A stretch of 64,000 nt of DNA from Planctomycetota bacterium (GTDB lineage Bacteria > Planctomycetota > UBA11346). The notes beneath the pieces are model-generated. The model saw nothing but the letters and a program-made list of their open reading frames with translations. It was not told where the DNA came from and ran no database searches. Shown in pieces: positions 11,476 to 23,097 of the stretch (position 1 is the stretch's first letter; every line of letters starts with the position of its first letter). The position numbers were made by a program, and so were the translations under genes. The stretch lies in contig JALHRW010000003.1 of the NCBI GenBank assembly GCA_022841245.1, positions 19,384-83,383 on the forward strand, written 5' to 3'.

Positions 11476-13356
11476 ATGTCCCCGGCCGATTTCGCAGCCC
11501 GTGTCGCCAGGATCGAGCAACTCGACCGCGCCAGCCCCGTGGCGTACCGGATCTATGCGCTGTGGTGGGCGCTCCTCGGGTATGTCGTGCTCGGACTGGC
11601 CGCCTTCATCGCCCTGGCCGTACTCGGGGCGCTGATCGCCTTCGCCATCAAGCATCCCAGCGCCGGGACGGTGAAGCTGTGCCTGTTTGCCGGCCTGCCG
11701 GCCGGCTGGCTGGCGTGGAATGTGGCCAAGTCGCTGCATGTGCGCTTCGATCCCCCGGACGGCTTGCGGCTGCAGCGCGACGATGCGCCCGAGATGTGGG
11801 ACGAGATCGAGCGCATCCGCACCGAAGTCGGCGCGCCGAAGCTGCACGGGGTGCTGATCAGCGGCGAGGTCAACGCATCGATGTGGCAGACGCCGCGACT
11901 CGGGGTGCTCGGCCTGACGCGCAACGAACTGGTCCTCGGCCTGCCGTTGCTGCGCTCGCTGGCCGAGGACGAGGCCCGGACGGTCATCGCCCATGAATTC
12001 GGCCACCTCGCCGGGCAGCACGGCCGATTGAGCGCGTGGATGTGGCGCGTGCGTCTCGCCTGGTCACGCATCCATGCACAGAGCCAGCAGGGCGACGGTG
12101 GGCCGAAGTTGTTGCGCTGGTTCCTCGCCTGGTACGGGCCGCGCTTCGCCGCCGCGTCGTTCGTGCTGGCGCGCAGCCACGAGCGCGCCGCCGACCAGGC
12201 CGCCATCGCCGTGGCTGGGGCTGATCCCTGCGCCCGCGCCCTGGCTCGGGCGGAAGTCCTCGGCCGCGCTGCCGTGGAGGGGTTCTGGGGTACCCTCGAC
12301 CGTCGTGCGCTGCGGCGCGAACCGCTGCCGTCCGGGTTCCTCGCACCGCTCCAGGGCGTGCTCGATGCACCACCCGAGGCGAAGCGCTGGCTGCGCGAGG
12401 CGCTGACCGTGCGCACCGGCTATACCGATACCCATCCCTCGCTTGAGGAACGGCTGCGCGACAGCAATGCCGCCATCGCCAGTCTCTTGCGCAGCGGTGG
12501 CCTGCCGCCGCGCCCGGGGCGCACTGCGGCGCGCGCGTGGCTGGCCAAGGGTGAATCCGCGTTGGCAACCCAGCTCGACACCCGCTGGCGCAAGGCGGTC
12601 GAGGACCGCTGGCTGGTGCGCAACGCCGATGGCGTCCACCTCGCAGCGCAGCGTGACCGGCTCGCCGCGGTCGCCCAGCCGACCGTGCAGCAGCGCTGGG
12701 AGCTGGCGCAGGCGCTGCAGCAACTCGAGGGTGACGCGGCCGCCCGGCCGCAGTTCGAGGCGGTGCTGGCCGCCGACCGCCGTCATGCGCAGGCCGCCTT
12801 CGAGCTTGGCCGCATCCTGCTGGCCGAGGATGACCCGCGCGGCGAGATCCTGCTCAAGCATGCGGCGGAGGTCGATGCCGAAGCGCGCATTCCCGCCGCC
12901 GCACTGATGGCGGCCTGGCACGAGCGCCACGGCCGCAGCGACGATGCCCTCGCCTGGGAGGGCAAGGTCTACGACCGCAGCCAGGAGGAGGCCGCCGCCC
13001 GCGCCGAGCGCGCCGGCACGCCGGACCGCAAGCGCTTGAAGGCGGTCAGCCTCGACCAGCGCGAGCTCGGCATCCTGCGCGCCGCCTTGGTGGCGCAGCC
13101 GACGGCCGGCGAGGCGCATGTCTGCGCTGTCGATCCCAAGCATGCCCCCGAGCGCCGCTGGCTGGTGGTCGCGGTGCAGATCCAGGTGCCGTGGTGGAAG
13201 CCGCGCGGGGAGGAGGCCGATGGCATCCTCGCCCAGGCGATCGCCAACGACCTGGTCCAGCTCGGCGACGTGACGGTGGTGCTGCGTCGGGGCAAGACCG
13301 CCGGCTTGGCCAAGGCGGTGGCCAAGATCGCCGGCGTGCCGATACCCATGAAATAG
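11476..13356 (+). CDS. M48 family metallopeptidase
   Basis: TM segments then TVIAHEFGHLAGQHG (HExxH) and downstream SHERAADQAA. Confidence 0.9.
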   Translation: MSPADFAARVARIEQLDRASPVAYRIYALWWALLGYVVLGLAAFIALAVLGALIAFAIKHPSAGTVKLCLFAGLPAGWLAWNVAKSLHVRFDPPDGLRLQRDDAPEMWDEIERIRTEVGAPKLHGVLISGEVNASMWQTPRLGVLGLTRNELVLGLPLLRSLAEDEARTVIAHEFGHLAGQHGRLSAWMWRVRLAWSRIHAQSQQGDGGPKLLRWFLAWYGPRFAAASFVLARSHERAADQAAIAVAGADPCARALARAEVLGRAAVEGFWGTLDRRALRREPLPSGFLAPLQGVLDAPPEAKRWLREALTVRTGYTDTHPSLEERLRDSNAAIASLLRSGGLPPRPGRTAARAWLAKGESALATQLDTRWRKAVEDRWLVRNADGVHLAAQRDRLAAVAQPTVQQRWELAQALQQLEGDAAARPQFEAVLAADRRHAQAAFELGRILLAEDDPRGEILLKHAAEVDAEARIPAAALMAAWHERHGRSDDALAWEGKVYDRSQEEAAARAERAGTPDRKRLKAVSLDQRELGILRAALVAQPTAGEAHVCAVDPKHAPERRWLVVAVQIQVPWWKPRGEEADGILAQAIANDLVQLGDVTVVLRRGKTAGLAKAVAKIAGVPIPMK

Positions 13357-13386
13357 ACGAGGCCGGTCCTGGGGACCGGCCTCGTC
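13356..13386. terminator. perfect 14-bp stem hairpin between convergent genes
   Basis: GACGAGGCCGGTCC-TGG-GGACCGGCCTCGTC; no T-run, so possibly a bidirectional or attenuating hairpin. Confidence 0.6.
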
Positions 13387-13408
13387 CGTCAGTCAGCTGA
13401 AACGCGAA

Positions 13409-13843
13409 TCAGAGCGTCGGTTCGAGCTTCTCGCCGGCTTCCTGCCAGCCCTTCAGCCCGCCGCTGAAGTGCTTGACGTTGGTGTAGCCGAGCTTGGCGA
13501 TGGCTTCGGCAGCGCCCTTCCAGGCTCCGCACTTGGGTCCACCGCAGTAGGCGACGATGAGAGCGCCCTTGTCGGCGGGCAGGACCTTGGCGAGGTCGTT
13601 GGCGTTGGCGCTGAAGTCGATGGCGCCGGGCAGACGGCCCTTGGCGAACGTTGCGCTGCCGTTGGCGTCGATCAGCACGACGGTCTTGCCGGCGATGCCG
13701 GCCTTCAGGTCGGCGACGGCGATGTCGGTGAATGCCGGCGCAGCGGAGCCAGCGGCACCGCAGGTGGCGTCGCAAGCGGCGGCCTGGATACCGACGGCTG
13801 AGCCGCAGAGGATGAGGAGAGCGGGAAGGATAAAGCGAATCAT
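13409..13843 (-). CDS. secreted rhodanese-like domain protein
   Basis: Signal peptide; GALIVAYCGGPKCGAWKGAAEAIAKLGYTNVKHFSGGLKGWQEAG. Confidence 0.85.
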   Translation of the reverse strand: MIRFILPALLILCGSAVGIQAAACDATCGAAGSAAPAFTDIAVADLKAGIAGKTVVLIDANGSATFAKGRLPGAIDFSANANDLAKVLPADKGALIVAYCGGPKCGAWKGAAEAIAKLGYTNVKHFSGGLKGWQEAGEKLEPTL

Positions 13844-13930
13844 GTAGGGTTCCTTGCCCCGCAACATAACGCGGCCGCCGCAGGATCACCTACGGCGGCC
13901 GCTACCTTCGACGAACCCTTTCGCAGGCTT

Positions 13931-15435
<1,505 letters not shown>

Positions 15436-15439
<4 letters not shown>

Positions 15440-15636
15440 GGGAGTATCGCGGGCTGAGGCCCGCGGCTTTCGTGATGCTTCAGGTTGTTCGAGGGTGCTG
15501 GCATGACCGCGCCAGCGCGGAGGGGTCCTGTACCGACGAGGTCAGAACCCGCGGGTAAGTCGAAGCGCCAGAAGAGCCAGTTGGGCGCGCATTGCGCGTG
15601 GCAGTATGCCGGGCTCGATCTGGGATCAAGCCTCAC
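15436..15636 (-). other. possible upstream ORF/leader whose stop overlaps the leuA start (ATGA)
   Basis: 66-codon ORF in the leuA 5' region containing a TTA Leu codon; hairpin CGCGGGC-CTCA-GCCCGCG near its end. Confidence 0.3.
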
Positions 15637-17078
15637 TCCCAGGTCGCGCCGTCCTTGCCGTCCTTCACCGTGATGCCGGCCGCCTTGAGCTGGTCGCGGA
15701 TCACGTCGCTGGTGGCGAAGTCACGGTTGGCGCGCGCCTTCTGGCGCAGCTCCAGGACCAGGCCCATGACCTTGGCCAGGCGTTCATCGCCGGCGCCGCC
15801 GGTGTTCCCGGCCAGCACCTCGAGATCACCGGGCTGGAACAGGCCGAGGATGCGGCCGAGTCCGGCGCAGGCGTCGAGCACGGCTTCGCGCTCGGCGCCG
15901 GTGGCCTTGTTCGCCTCGCTCGCCAGGGTGAACAGCTGGGCGATGGCGGCGCCGGTGTTGAAGTCGTCGTCGAGCGCGGCGCAGAACGCGGACCGGGCCT
16001 TGTCAGCGACCGGCGGCAGCGCGGTGGCGAGCAGCGCGGCGAGTCCGGCGGCGTCGGCGACTGCGGCCGGTGCCGAGGCGCGGGCGCCAAGCTGCTTGAG
16101 CAGCCGGGTCAGCGCCGTCTTCGCCGCGCCGATGGCGGCCGGGGCGAAGTCGATCGGCCGGCGGTAGTGGCCGGAGAGCAGCAGGAAGCGGATGGTCGGC
16201 GCGCCGTAGGTGCCGATCAGGTGGTCGGCCATGAACTGGCGGCTGAAGGCCGGGTCCTTCATCCGCGGATCGCTCTTGCCGACCTTGACGCCCTCGTACT
16301 GGACCAGGCCGTTGTGCATCCAGCAGCGGGCGTAGCCGTCGCCGTGCGCTTCGGCCTGGGCGATCTCGTTCTCGTGGTGCGGGAACTTGAGGTCGTCGCC
16401 GCCGCCGTGGATGTCGAAGTCGCGGCCGAGCAGTTCGCTGCTCATCACGCTGCATTCGATGTGCCAGCCAGGCCGGCCGTCGCCCCATGGGCTCGGCCAG
16501 CTCGGCTCGCCCGGTTTGGCCAGCTTCCACAGCGCAAAATCGGCGGGGTGGTGCAGGTGGGCATCGCGCTCGACCCGCGAACCGGCTTCTTCGTCGTCGA
16601 GTCGGCGACCCGACAGCTTGCCGTAGCCCGGCTGCTTCAGCACGTCGTAGTAGACGCCGTCAGCAGCGGCGTAGGCGCGGCCGGTGGCGACCAGCTCGCT
16701 GACGTAGCGCACCATCTGCGCGACGTACTGCGTGCAGCGCGGCTGGTCGGTGATGGTACGGACATGCAGCTTGGCCAGCCAGCCGTTGTACTGCGCGATG
16801 ATGCGCTCGGTGATCGCCTGCCACGCCTCGCCGGTCTCGCGGCTGCGATTGATGATCTTGTCGTCGATGTCGGTGATGTTGTTGACGAAGCGCACGCGAT
16901 GGCCGCGCGCGGTCAGCCAGCGCGCCACGGCATCGAAGATCGCCGGGCCCATGAGATGGCCGATGTGGCAGTCGGCGTAGACCGTCGGTCCGCACACGTA
17001 CATGCCGACTTCGCCCTGGCGCAGGGGGGCGAACGGTTCGGAGCGGCGGGTCAGCGTGTTGTGGATGACGATCGGCAT
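15633..17078 (-). CDS. cysS: cysteine--tRNA ligase
   Basis: [64 protein letters not shown] region reads KVGKS. Confidence 0.96.
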   Translation of the reverse strand: MPIVIHNTLTRRSEPFAPLRQGEVGMYVCGPTVYADCHIGHLMGPAIFDAVARWLTARGHRVRFVNNITDIDDKIINRSRETGEAWQAITERIIAQYNGWLAKLHVRTITDQPRCTQYVAQMVRYVSELVATGRAYAAADGVYYDVLKQPGYGKLSGRRLDDEEAGSRVERDAHLHHPADFALWKLAKPGEPSWPSPWGDGRPGWHIECSVMSSELLGRDFDIHGGGDDLKFPHHENEIAQAEAHGDGYARCWMHNGLVQYEGVKVGKSDPRMKDPAFSRQFMADHLIGTYGAPTIRFLLLSGHYRRPIDFAPAAIGAAKTALTRLLKQLGARASAPAAVADAAGLAALLATALPPVADKARSAFCAALDDDFNTGAAIAQLFTLASEANKATGAEREAVLDACAGLGRILGLFQPGDLEVLAGNTGGAGDERLAKVMGLVLELRQKARANRDFATSDVIRDQLKAAGITVKDGKDGATWE

Positions 17079-17110
17079 GGCGGGCGGGTTGTAGCGGCGC
17101 GGCCGGCCGC

Positions 17111-19087
17111 TCAAAGGCCGTCCGGCACCGGGACGCTGAGGCGCACCGGCAGGACCAGGGGCGGCAGGGCGGCGCGAGCGACCAGTTCGGCGGAGACGCG
17201 GCCCTGAGGCGGGATGCGGCACCAGCCCAGCCAGGGGCGTAAACCGGGGCCGCCCCCGGCGCGATTGGCCTCGCGGGTGTTCTCGACCGGTTGGCCATCT
17301 GGCGAGGTGAGCGAGAAGCGCACGCCAGCGGCGCCGTGCAGCCCGCGGATGAGCAGGCCGGGCCCCCATTGGCTGCCGCCGATACGCGTCGGAACGGTCA
17401 GCGCGGTCAACTCGACCGCGCGCGGTCCGAGCAGCACTTCAGCCGGTTCGTTGGCCGCCAGGTCGGCGATGCAGCGCCATTGGCGCACCCGAGGCAGGGT
17501 GACCAGGCCGGTGAATTCGAGGTGGCGTGCGCCGCTAGCCGCCAGACGCACGACCACCACCGGGCCGGTGGTGACGACATCCTCGGCTTCCGGCATCTCG
17601 ATCCGGATCGCCTTGCCGGCCTCCTCGCCTTGCTCGATCTCGTGCATACGACCCTGATCGTCGCGGGCCCAGCTCGCCCAGCGGAATTCCGGCGCCGCAT
17701 AGCCGTCCTCGGGCAGGCGCGGTTCGAGCGCGGCGTGCAGGCGCAACGCCAGTTCGCCGGGCGGCGCATCGACACGCTGAGCCTCCAGCAGCAGCGGGCC
17801 GCATACCGCGCTGGCCAGGCGCTGGCGCTTGACCAGGCGGACCGCGCCGCTGGACAGGGATCCGCCCGCGGGCATCGCCGGCGACAGGCCGGTGGCGTCG
17901 GCGATGGCCAGCACGCCGTCCCAGAAGCCGCCGCGCAGCGCCGGCAGCGCGATCGCAGCGGAGGTATCGACGCCGACCTCCGGCAGCACCGGATTGCCAC
18001 TGGCGGCGAGCAGCGCCAGCCATTGCGTCAACGGCCGCGTCCCAGCCTCCCACGTCAGCGGAGAGGATGCTTCGACCGGTGCGGCGGTGGCGGTACGCGC
18101 CAGGGCCGGCAGCGGCACGTTCAGCTGGAGGCGTTGCGGACCCTCCTGCGAGCGGCCTTCGATCTCCAGTTCAACGGCCCCTTCCGGCACTGCCCGCAGG
18201 TAGCGGTAGAGCACGGTGCCGGTGTCGCCGCTGCGCGAGCCGCCGCCCCGGGTGCCGAGCTCGGTTTCGCCCTGAAGCAGGCGGACCTGCGCCCGTTGCA
18301 GCACGGCGCTCGGTCCGCTCAGCGCGATCAGCGGGCGGCGCTCTGGCAGGGTGTTGCCCTCCCAGGTGGTCACTGCGGGATCGATGACCAGCACGGCGGC
18401 GATCGCCTGGCCGCCCGCTAGCGGTCGCGCGGTCTCGCCGATCGTCAGCGAGCATCGCGCTGTCCAGCGCGCCAGGCTTGCCGTCTGCACCGCGAGGGTC
18501 AGCCGGGCGCTGGCCGGCGGCGGGACGCTGCAGCGCCACGACGCGGCTGGGGCCAACGATTCGGGAGATTCAACCGCGGCGAGCACGGCTCCGCCGTCCG
18601 GGATGAGGATGGGAGCATCGCCGCGTCCCCAGGCCAGCCGTCCCCGTCCGACCCGTGGTTCGGCGCGCAGCCACAGGCGCACCGTTCCGCCGCCTTCGGC
18701 GCACGCGAGGAGGTCGCCAGCGACCTGCATGCCGGGCGGTTGGCCGCGCGAGAGGACCAGCGTACCATGGCCGATCGGCACCGGGATGCCCGGCAGGTCG
18801 AGCTGTTCATCGGCCGGTTCGCCCTCGTCGGGGCGCAGGCCAAAGGCCAGGCATGCCGCGACCACCCCGTCCCACCACGCGCCATCGACGGCCGGCACCT
18901 CGGCCTCGACCGCGTCATCGAGGCCTTCGGCCAGCCACACCTTGTTGCCACCGACGGCCAGCCGACCGAGCACACCGGCGAGGCTGACGCGGCCGGCCTC
19001 CCAGCGCAGCGGCGTGGGGGTGGTGATGGCGGCGGGCTCGCCGGCCAGCATCAGCGCAGCAAGCAGCAGGAGGCCGGCCAATCTCAT
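17111..19087 (-). CDS. hypothetical secreted protein
   Basis: Signal peptide MRLAGLLLLAALMLAGEP; 4-bp overlap with upstream permease gene. Confidence 0.7.
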   Translation of the reverse strand: MRLAGLLLLAALMLAGEPAAITTPTPLRWEAGRVSLAGVLGRLAVGGNKVWLAEGLDDAVEAEVPAVDGAWWDGVVAACLAFGLRPDEGEPADEQLDLPGIPVPIGHGTLVLSRGQPPGMQVAGDLLACAEGGGTVRLWLRAEPRVGRGRLAWGRGDAPILIPDGGAVLAAVESPESLAPAASWRCSVPPPASARLTLAVQTASLARWTARCSLTIGETARPLAGGQAIAAVLVIDPAVTTWEGNTLPERRPLIALSGPSAVLQRAQVRLLQGETELGTRGGGSRSGDTGTVLYRYLRAVPEGAVELEIEGRSQEGPQRLQLNVPLPALARTATAAPVEASSPLTWEAGTRPLTQWLALLAASGNPVLPEVGVDTSAAIALPALRGGFWDGVLAIADATGLSPAMPAGGSLSSGAVRLVKRQRLASAVCGPLLLEAQRVDAPPGELALRLHAALEPRLPEDGYAAPEFRWASWARDDQGRMHEIEQGEEAGKAIRIEMPEAEDVVTTGPVVVVRLAASGARHLEFTGLVTLPRVRQWRCIADLAANEPAEVLLGPRAVELTALTVPTRIGGSQWGPGLLIRGLHGAAGVRFSLTSPDGQPVENTREANRAGGGPGLRPWLGWCRIPPQGRVSAELVARAALPPLVLPVRLSVPVPDGL

Positions 19088-20754
19088 GTCGGCGAACCCG
19101 ACGAGGGGCGGTCCTCCAGCCGGCCGAACCAGCGGCGGGCGAGGCCGAGGAACAGCACGCTCCACACCCCGGTGACGCACAGCGACCAGCCGGCGCCGAT
19201 GATCCAGGCCTCGCGTGCGCTGCGCCCCAGCACCGGGGCGGCGGCGCCGACCAGCAGCAGGCCGGCGAAGACCAGGCTGGCGAGCAGGTTGATGGTGCCG
19301 CCGTAACCGGCGACCAGCTTGTTGGGATCGTCCTCACGGTAATCAGCGAGGCGCGCGCCGATGCCCAGGGCGGAGGCAGCCAGGCCGGTGGCCATGCAGG
19401 CGATGATGCCGATCTGGTAGATGATGGCCGGCCAGGGCAGGCCAAGCATCAGGCCGGAGAGCAGGGCCAGGGCCGAGCTGACTGGCACGCCGACCAGGAT
19501 GGCGAAGAGGAACTTGCTGGTGACGACGCGATGGCGCGGCCACGGTGCGAGCGCCAGCACCCATAGGCGGCGGCCTTCCAGCGACAGCAGCGGGTAGACG
19601 AAGCGGCCGGTGAAGGTTGCCAGGGCCATGCCGATGGCAGTGAGGTTCAGCACCGACACTGCCGGGCGCCACCACTCGTCGAAGGCGAAGGCCTTGCCCA
19701 GGCGCGGCAGCATCAGCAGATAGAAGCCGAGCAGGCCGAAGAAGGCGGTGAACTGCAGGACCTGGGCGGGATCGCGGCGGAACAGGCGCAGGTCCTTGGC
19801 CACCAGCAGACCGAGTTCGCCGGGCAGGAAGGGGATCGGCCGCCAGGTCTGGGTGGCGGACCGGGCGCTGGTGTCCTCGGGTCGACCGGACAGGGCATCG
19901 AGGTCGCGACGGAAGCGCCGCGCGGCGACGAACTCGGCGACCACCGCGATGCCGCCTGCGTTGACCAGCAGCAGGGCGGTGAACCACGCCCATTCACCCC
20001 AGCGGCTGGCGATGGCGGCGGAGAATGCCTGCTGCGTCCACCAGCTCGGCAGCAGCGGATGCTCGGCGAAACGCAGGTTGCCGATCACCTCGGTCATGAA
20101 CGTGACCGGCTCGTTATGGCGGTCGGCTGAACCCAGGGCGGCGAACAGGGTGATCGCCAGGGCCAGGACGCAGAGCAGGATGATGCCGCGGATGCCGCGT
20201 CGCAGCATCGGGATGAGCCGGGCGAGGAGCTGCGCGCCCAGCGCGCCGACTGCCATGCCGATGGCGACCAGCCCGATCAGCGTGCCGAGGACCGCCGGGG
20301 CGAACAGCCAGGGCTGCGCCGCCTCGCGCATCAGGGTCGCGATCAGCGGGAGGACCAGCACCAGCACGGCCCAGCTCGCCCACAGCCCGCCTTCGATGGC
20401 GGCGCCCCAGAAGATGTCGCGATCGGCGATCGGCAGGGCGGCGTGGAAGGACGAGGCGCGGGTGCGGTACAGCGTCGACCACACCAGCACCGTGTCGGAG
20501 ATCATCACCAGCACGCCCATGGTGAGGAAGAACAGCGCAAGCAGCGATTCGAGCAGGCGCGGCTTCAGCGCCAGGTACTGGTCCTGCGAGAGGAAGATGA
20601 GCAGCGACCAGAACAGCCCGGCAAGCAGGATCCACACCCCGCCGACTACCGCGAGGACGGTCGCGCCGCGCATCGGTTGGCGTACGACGGCGGCGTCGAT
20701 GAGGTTGGCCGAGGCACGGCGCATGCGCCAGGTGATCGCTCCGATGCCGGACAT
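19084..20754 (-). CDS. ABC-2-like multi-TM permease
   Basis: About 12 hydrophobic segments; MSGIGAITWRMRRASANLIDAAVVRQPMRG... Confidence 0.7.
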   Translation of the reverse strand: MSGIGAITWRMRRASANLIDAAVVRQPMRGATVLAVVGGVWILLAGLFWSLLIFLSQDQYLALKPRLLESLLALFFLTMGVLVMISDTVLVWSTLYRTRASSFHAALPIADRDIFWGAAIEGGLWASWAVLVLVLPLIATLMREAAQPWLFAPAVLGTLIGLVAIGMAVGALGAQLLARLIPMLRRGIRGIILLCVLALAITLFAALGSADRHNEPVTFMTEVIGNLRFAEHPLLPSWWTQQAFSAAIASRWGEWAWFTALLLVNAGGIAVVAEFVAARRFRRDLDALSGRPEDTSARSATQTWRPIPFLPGELGLLVAKDLRLFRRDPAQVLQFTAFFGLLGFYLLMLPRLGKAFAFDEWWRPAVSVLNLTAIGMALATFTGRFVYPLLSLEGRRLWVLALAPWPRHRVVTSKFLFAILVGVPVSSALALLSGLMLGLPWPAIIYQIGIIACMATGLAASALGIGARLADYREDDPNKLVAGYGGTINLLASLVFAGLLLVGAAAPVLGRSAREAWIIGAGWSLCVTGVWSVLFLGLARRWFGRLEDRPSSGSPT

Positions 20755-20851
20755 GCGCGGCAGGATAGGGCCGGAGGCGGAAGGCGGAAGGCGGAAGGAT
20801 GCATCCTCGCCGCTTGGCAGACCGCCGAGGCAGGGCAACCTCCCGCCCGCC

Positions 20852-22021
20852 ATGCCCCTGACCCCCGCCCAGTGCCAGCGCTACGCCCGCCACCTCACCC
20901 TGCCCGAGTTCGGGGTCGCCGGCCAGGAGAAGCTGCTCGGCTCCTCCGTCCTGCTGATCGGCGCCGGCGGCCTCGGCAGCCCGCTCGCCCTGTACCTGGC
21001 GGCAGCCGGCGTCGGACGCATCGGCATCATGGATTTCGACGCGGTCGACATCTCCAACCTGCAGCGCCAGATCGCGCATCGCACCCAGGACGTCGGCACG
21101 CCCAAGGCGCGCTCGGCCAAGCGTGCGATCAACGACCTCAACCCCGAGATCGTGGTCGACGTCTACGAGGAGGGCATCACCAGCGCCAACGCCTTGGAGA
21201 TCGTCGCCAAGTACGACGTGGTGATCGACGGCACCGACAACTTCCCCACCCGCTACCTGGTCGGCGACGCCTGCGTGCTGCTGGGCAAGGTCAACATCTA
21301 CGGCTCGATCTACCGATTCGAAGGCCAGGCCACGGTGTTCGACGGGCGCAAGCTGGCCGACGGCTCGCGTGCCGGGCCGTGCTACCGCTGCCTCTACCCC
21401 GAGCCGCCCAGCCCCGGCGAGGTGCCGAGCTGCGCCGAAGGCGGCGTGCTCGGCGTGCTGCCCGGCATGGTGGCGATGATCCAGGCGACCGAGGCGATCA
21501 AGATCCTCACCGGCATCGGCCGGCCGCTGACCGGCCGCCTGCTGCGCTACGATGCCATGCACATGCAGTTCCGCGAGCTGAAGATCCGCCGCGACAAGAC
21601 CTGCCCGGTGTGCGGCGACCATCCGACGATCGACAGGCTGATCGACTACGAGCAGTTCTGCGGCCTCAAGCGCGGCGAGCCCGAGCAGGCCGGCGCGGTG
21701 GAGATGAGCCCGGCCGACTACGAGGCCCTGCGCGAGCGCGGCGACGACCATCTGCTGCTCGACGTGCGCGAAGGCTTCGAACTCGGCATCTGCCAGATCG
21801 ACGGCAACGTCAACATCCCGCTCGGCCAGCTGCCCGCCCGTCTGGGCGAGTTGTCAGCGTGGAAGGACCGGCTGATCGTGTGCCAGTGCAAGAGCGGCCG
21901 CCGTTCGATGAAGGCGCTCGACACGCTGCAGAAGCATGGCTTCCGCAAGCTGGTCAATCTGGAGGGGGGCATCCTCGCCTGGGGCGAGCACACCGGCGAC
22001 CCGGCGATCGCGCCGTACTAG
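20852..22021 (+). CDS. moeB: MoeB/ThiF-family adenylyltransferase with C-terminal rhodanese domain (MoeZ-like)
   Basis: YARHLTLPEFGVAGQEKLLGSSVLLIGAGGLGSPLALYLAAAGVG; C-terminal LLLDVREGFELG...VCQCKSGRRS. Confidence 0.93.
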   Translation: MPLTPAQCQRYARHLTLPEFGVAGQEKLLGSSVLLIGAGGLGSPLALYLAAAGVGRIGIMDFDAVDISNLQRQIAHRTQDVGTPKARSAKRAINDLNPEIVVDVYEEGITSANALEIVAKYDVVIDGTDNFPTRYLVGDACVLLGKVNIYGSIYRFEGQATVFDGRKLADGSRAGPCYRCLYPEPPSPGEVPSCAEGGVLGVLPGMVAMIQATEAIKILTGIGRPLTGRLLRYDAMHMQFRELKIRRDKTCPVCGDHPTIDRLIDYEQFCGLKRGEPEQAGAVEMSPADYEALRERGDDHLLLDVREGFELGICQIDGNVNIPLGQLPARLGELSAWKDRLIVCQCKSGRRSMKALDTLQKHGFRKLVNLEGGILAWGEHTGDPAIAPY

Positions 22022-22710
22022 TCGGAGGTGATGACTCGGCCCTCCGGCCAGATCACACCGGACAGCCGCCGCCCGGGTAGGCCGCCGCTGGTGTCGCAGA
22101 GGATGCGCCGCGGCGTCACCAGGGCCTCGGGCAGGGGCAGATGGCCGCTGACCAGCACGGTGCCATCCGGCAGGTCGTCGGGTATCAGCAGGACATTGCC
22201 CTTGTCGTAGAGGTGGTCGGGCTCGTCGCGCAGATGCCGCCAGCCGTCGCGCAGCAGTTCCAGCTGGGCCGGCAGCGGTTCGTCGGGCCGCATCGCAGCG
22301 TGAACCGCGATCCACCCGGCGCCTTCCAGGCACCACGGCAGGCGGGCCAGCCAGGCGATGAGATCGGCGCCCATGGCGCGTCTGAGGGTGCGCGCATCGC
22401 TGGCGTCGAAGCTGCCCAGCACCGCCTTGCCGCCATGGCGGTCGAGCCACAGCTCGAACCAGCCGGGATCCGGATCGAGACCGATGCTGGGCGCACCGAG
22501 GCCGCGCAGCAGGGCATATTCGTGGTTGCCCAGGAGGCAGCGTGCGCGTCCCGCGTCGCACAGGGCGCGGACCCGGCCGAGCACGCCCGCCGCATCCGGT
22601 CCACGATCGATCAGATCGCCCATCAGCACGATCTCGCCCTGGGCCTGGGCGAGGACGCCATCCAGGCGGTGCGACCAGCCGTGGACATCGCCGATGAAGG
22701 TCACGCTCAT
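22018..22710 (-). CDS. metallophosphoesterase (ApaH/PrpA-like)
   Basis: FIGDVHGWSHRL, LMGDLIDRGPDA, LLGNHEYALL. Confidence 0.88.
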   Translation of the reverse strand: MSVTFIGDVHGWSHRLDGVLAQAQGEIVLMGDLIDRGPDAAGVLGRVRALCDAGRARCLLGNHEYALLRGLGAPSIGLDPDPGWFELWLDRHGGKAVLGSFDASDARTLRRAMGADLIAWLARLPWCLEGAGWIAVHAAMRPDEPLPAQLELLRDGWRHLRDEPDHLYDKGNVLLIPDDLPDGTVLVSGHLPLPEALVTPRRILCDTSGGLPGRRLSGVIWPEGRVITSD

Positions 22711-22812
22711 CGCCCGCCATGATGCCGGCCAGGCCCGGTTTCCGCCACTGCCGCGCCAGCGTGCATGACCTTGACGACGGCGGGTCTGTCCTACTATCCC
22801 GCGCTCTACCCT

Positions 22813-22898
22813 GCGCGGGTGGCGAAATGGCAGACGCACTAGCTTGAGGTGCTAGCGGAGTAAAATCCGTGGGGGTTCAAGTCCCCCCCCGCGCACCA
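22813..22898 (+). tRNA. tRNA-Leu(GAG), probable integration site of the element
   Basis: Acceptor GCGCGGG/CCCGCGC+ACCA; anticodon stem CTAGC-TTGAGGT-GCTAG; followed 200 bp later by an integrase gene. Confidence 0.95.
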
Positions 22899-22902
22899 GA
22901 CG

Positions 22903-22928
22903 AAGCCCCGGTGAAAGCCGGGGTTTTT
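22903..22928 (+). terminator. rho-independent terminator of tRNA-Leu(GAG)
   Basis: CCCCGG-TGAAAG-CCGGGG followed by TTTTT. Confidence 0.85.
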
Positions 22929-22941
22929 CGTTTTGATGATG

Positions 22942-23037
22942 GGTCCAGTTCTCAACAGCACTAACATTTTCTGGCTTATTCTGGCTTATTCTGGCTTACC
23001 CGGTGTTAGCGCAGTAATGTTAGCGCGGTGGTCCAGT
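22942..23037. repeat. iteron-like cluster between tRNA and integrase (candidate attachment/arm-site region)
   Basis: CTGGCTTATT x2 + CTGGCTTACC in tandem (22971-23000); GCACTAACATT inverted relative to AATGTTAGCGC and GGTGTTAGCGC; flanked by GGTCCAGT direct repeats. Confidence 0.6.
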
Positions 23038-23061
23038 AGGGCATAGGTAAGGGGAAGGGTG

Positions 23062-23091
23062 GCCGGGGAGCCCCTCGCGAGGCTCCCCGGC
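23062..23091 (-). terminator. 11-bp perfect hairpin after integrase stop
   Basis: GCCGGGGAGCC-CCTCGCGA-GGCTCCCCGGC. Confidence 0.6.
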
Positions 23092-23097
23092 AGACGG

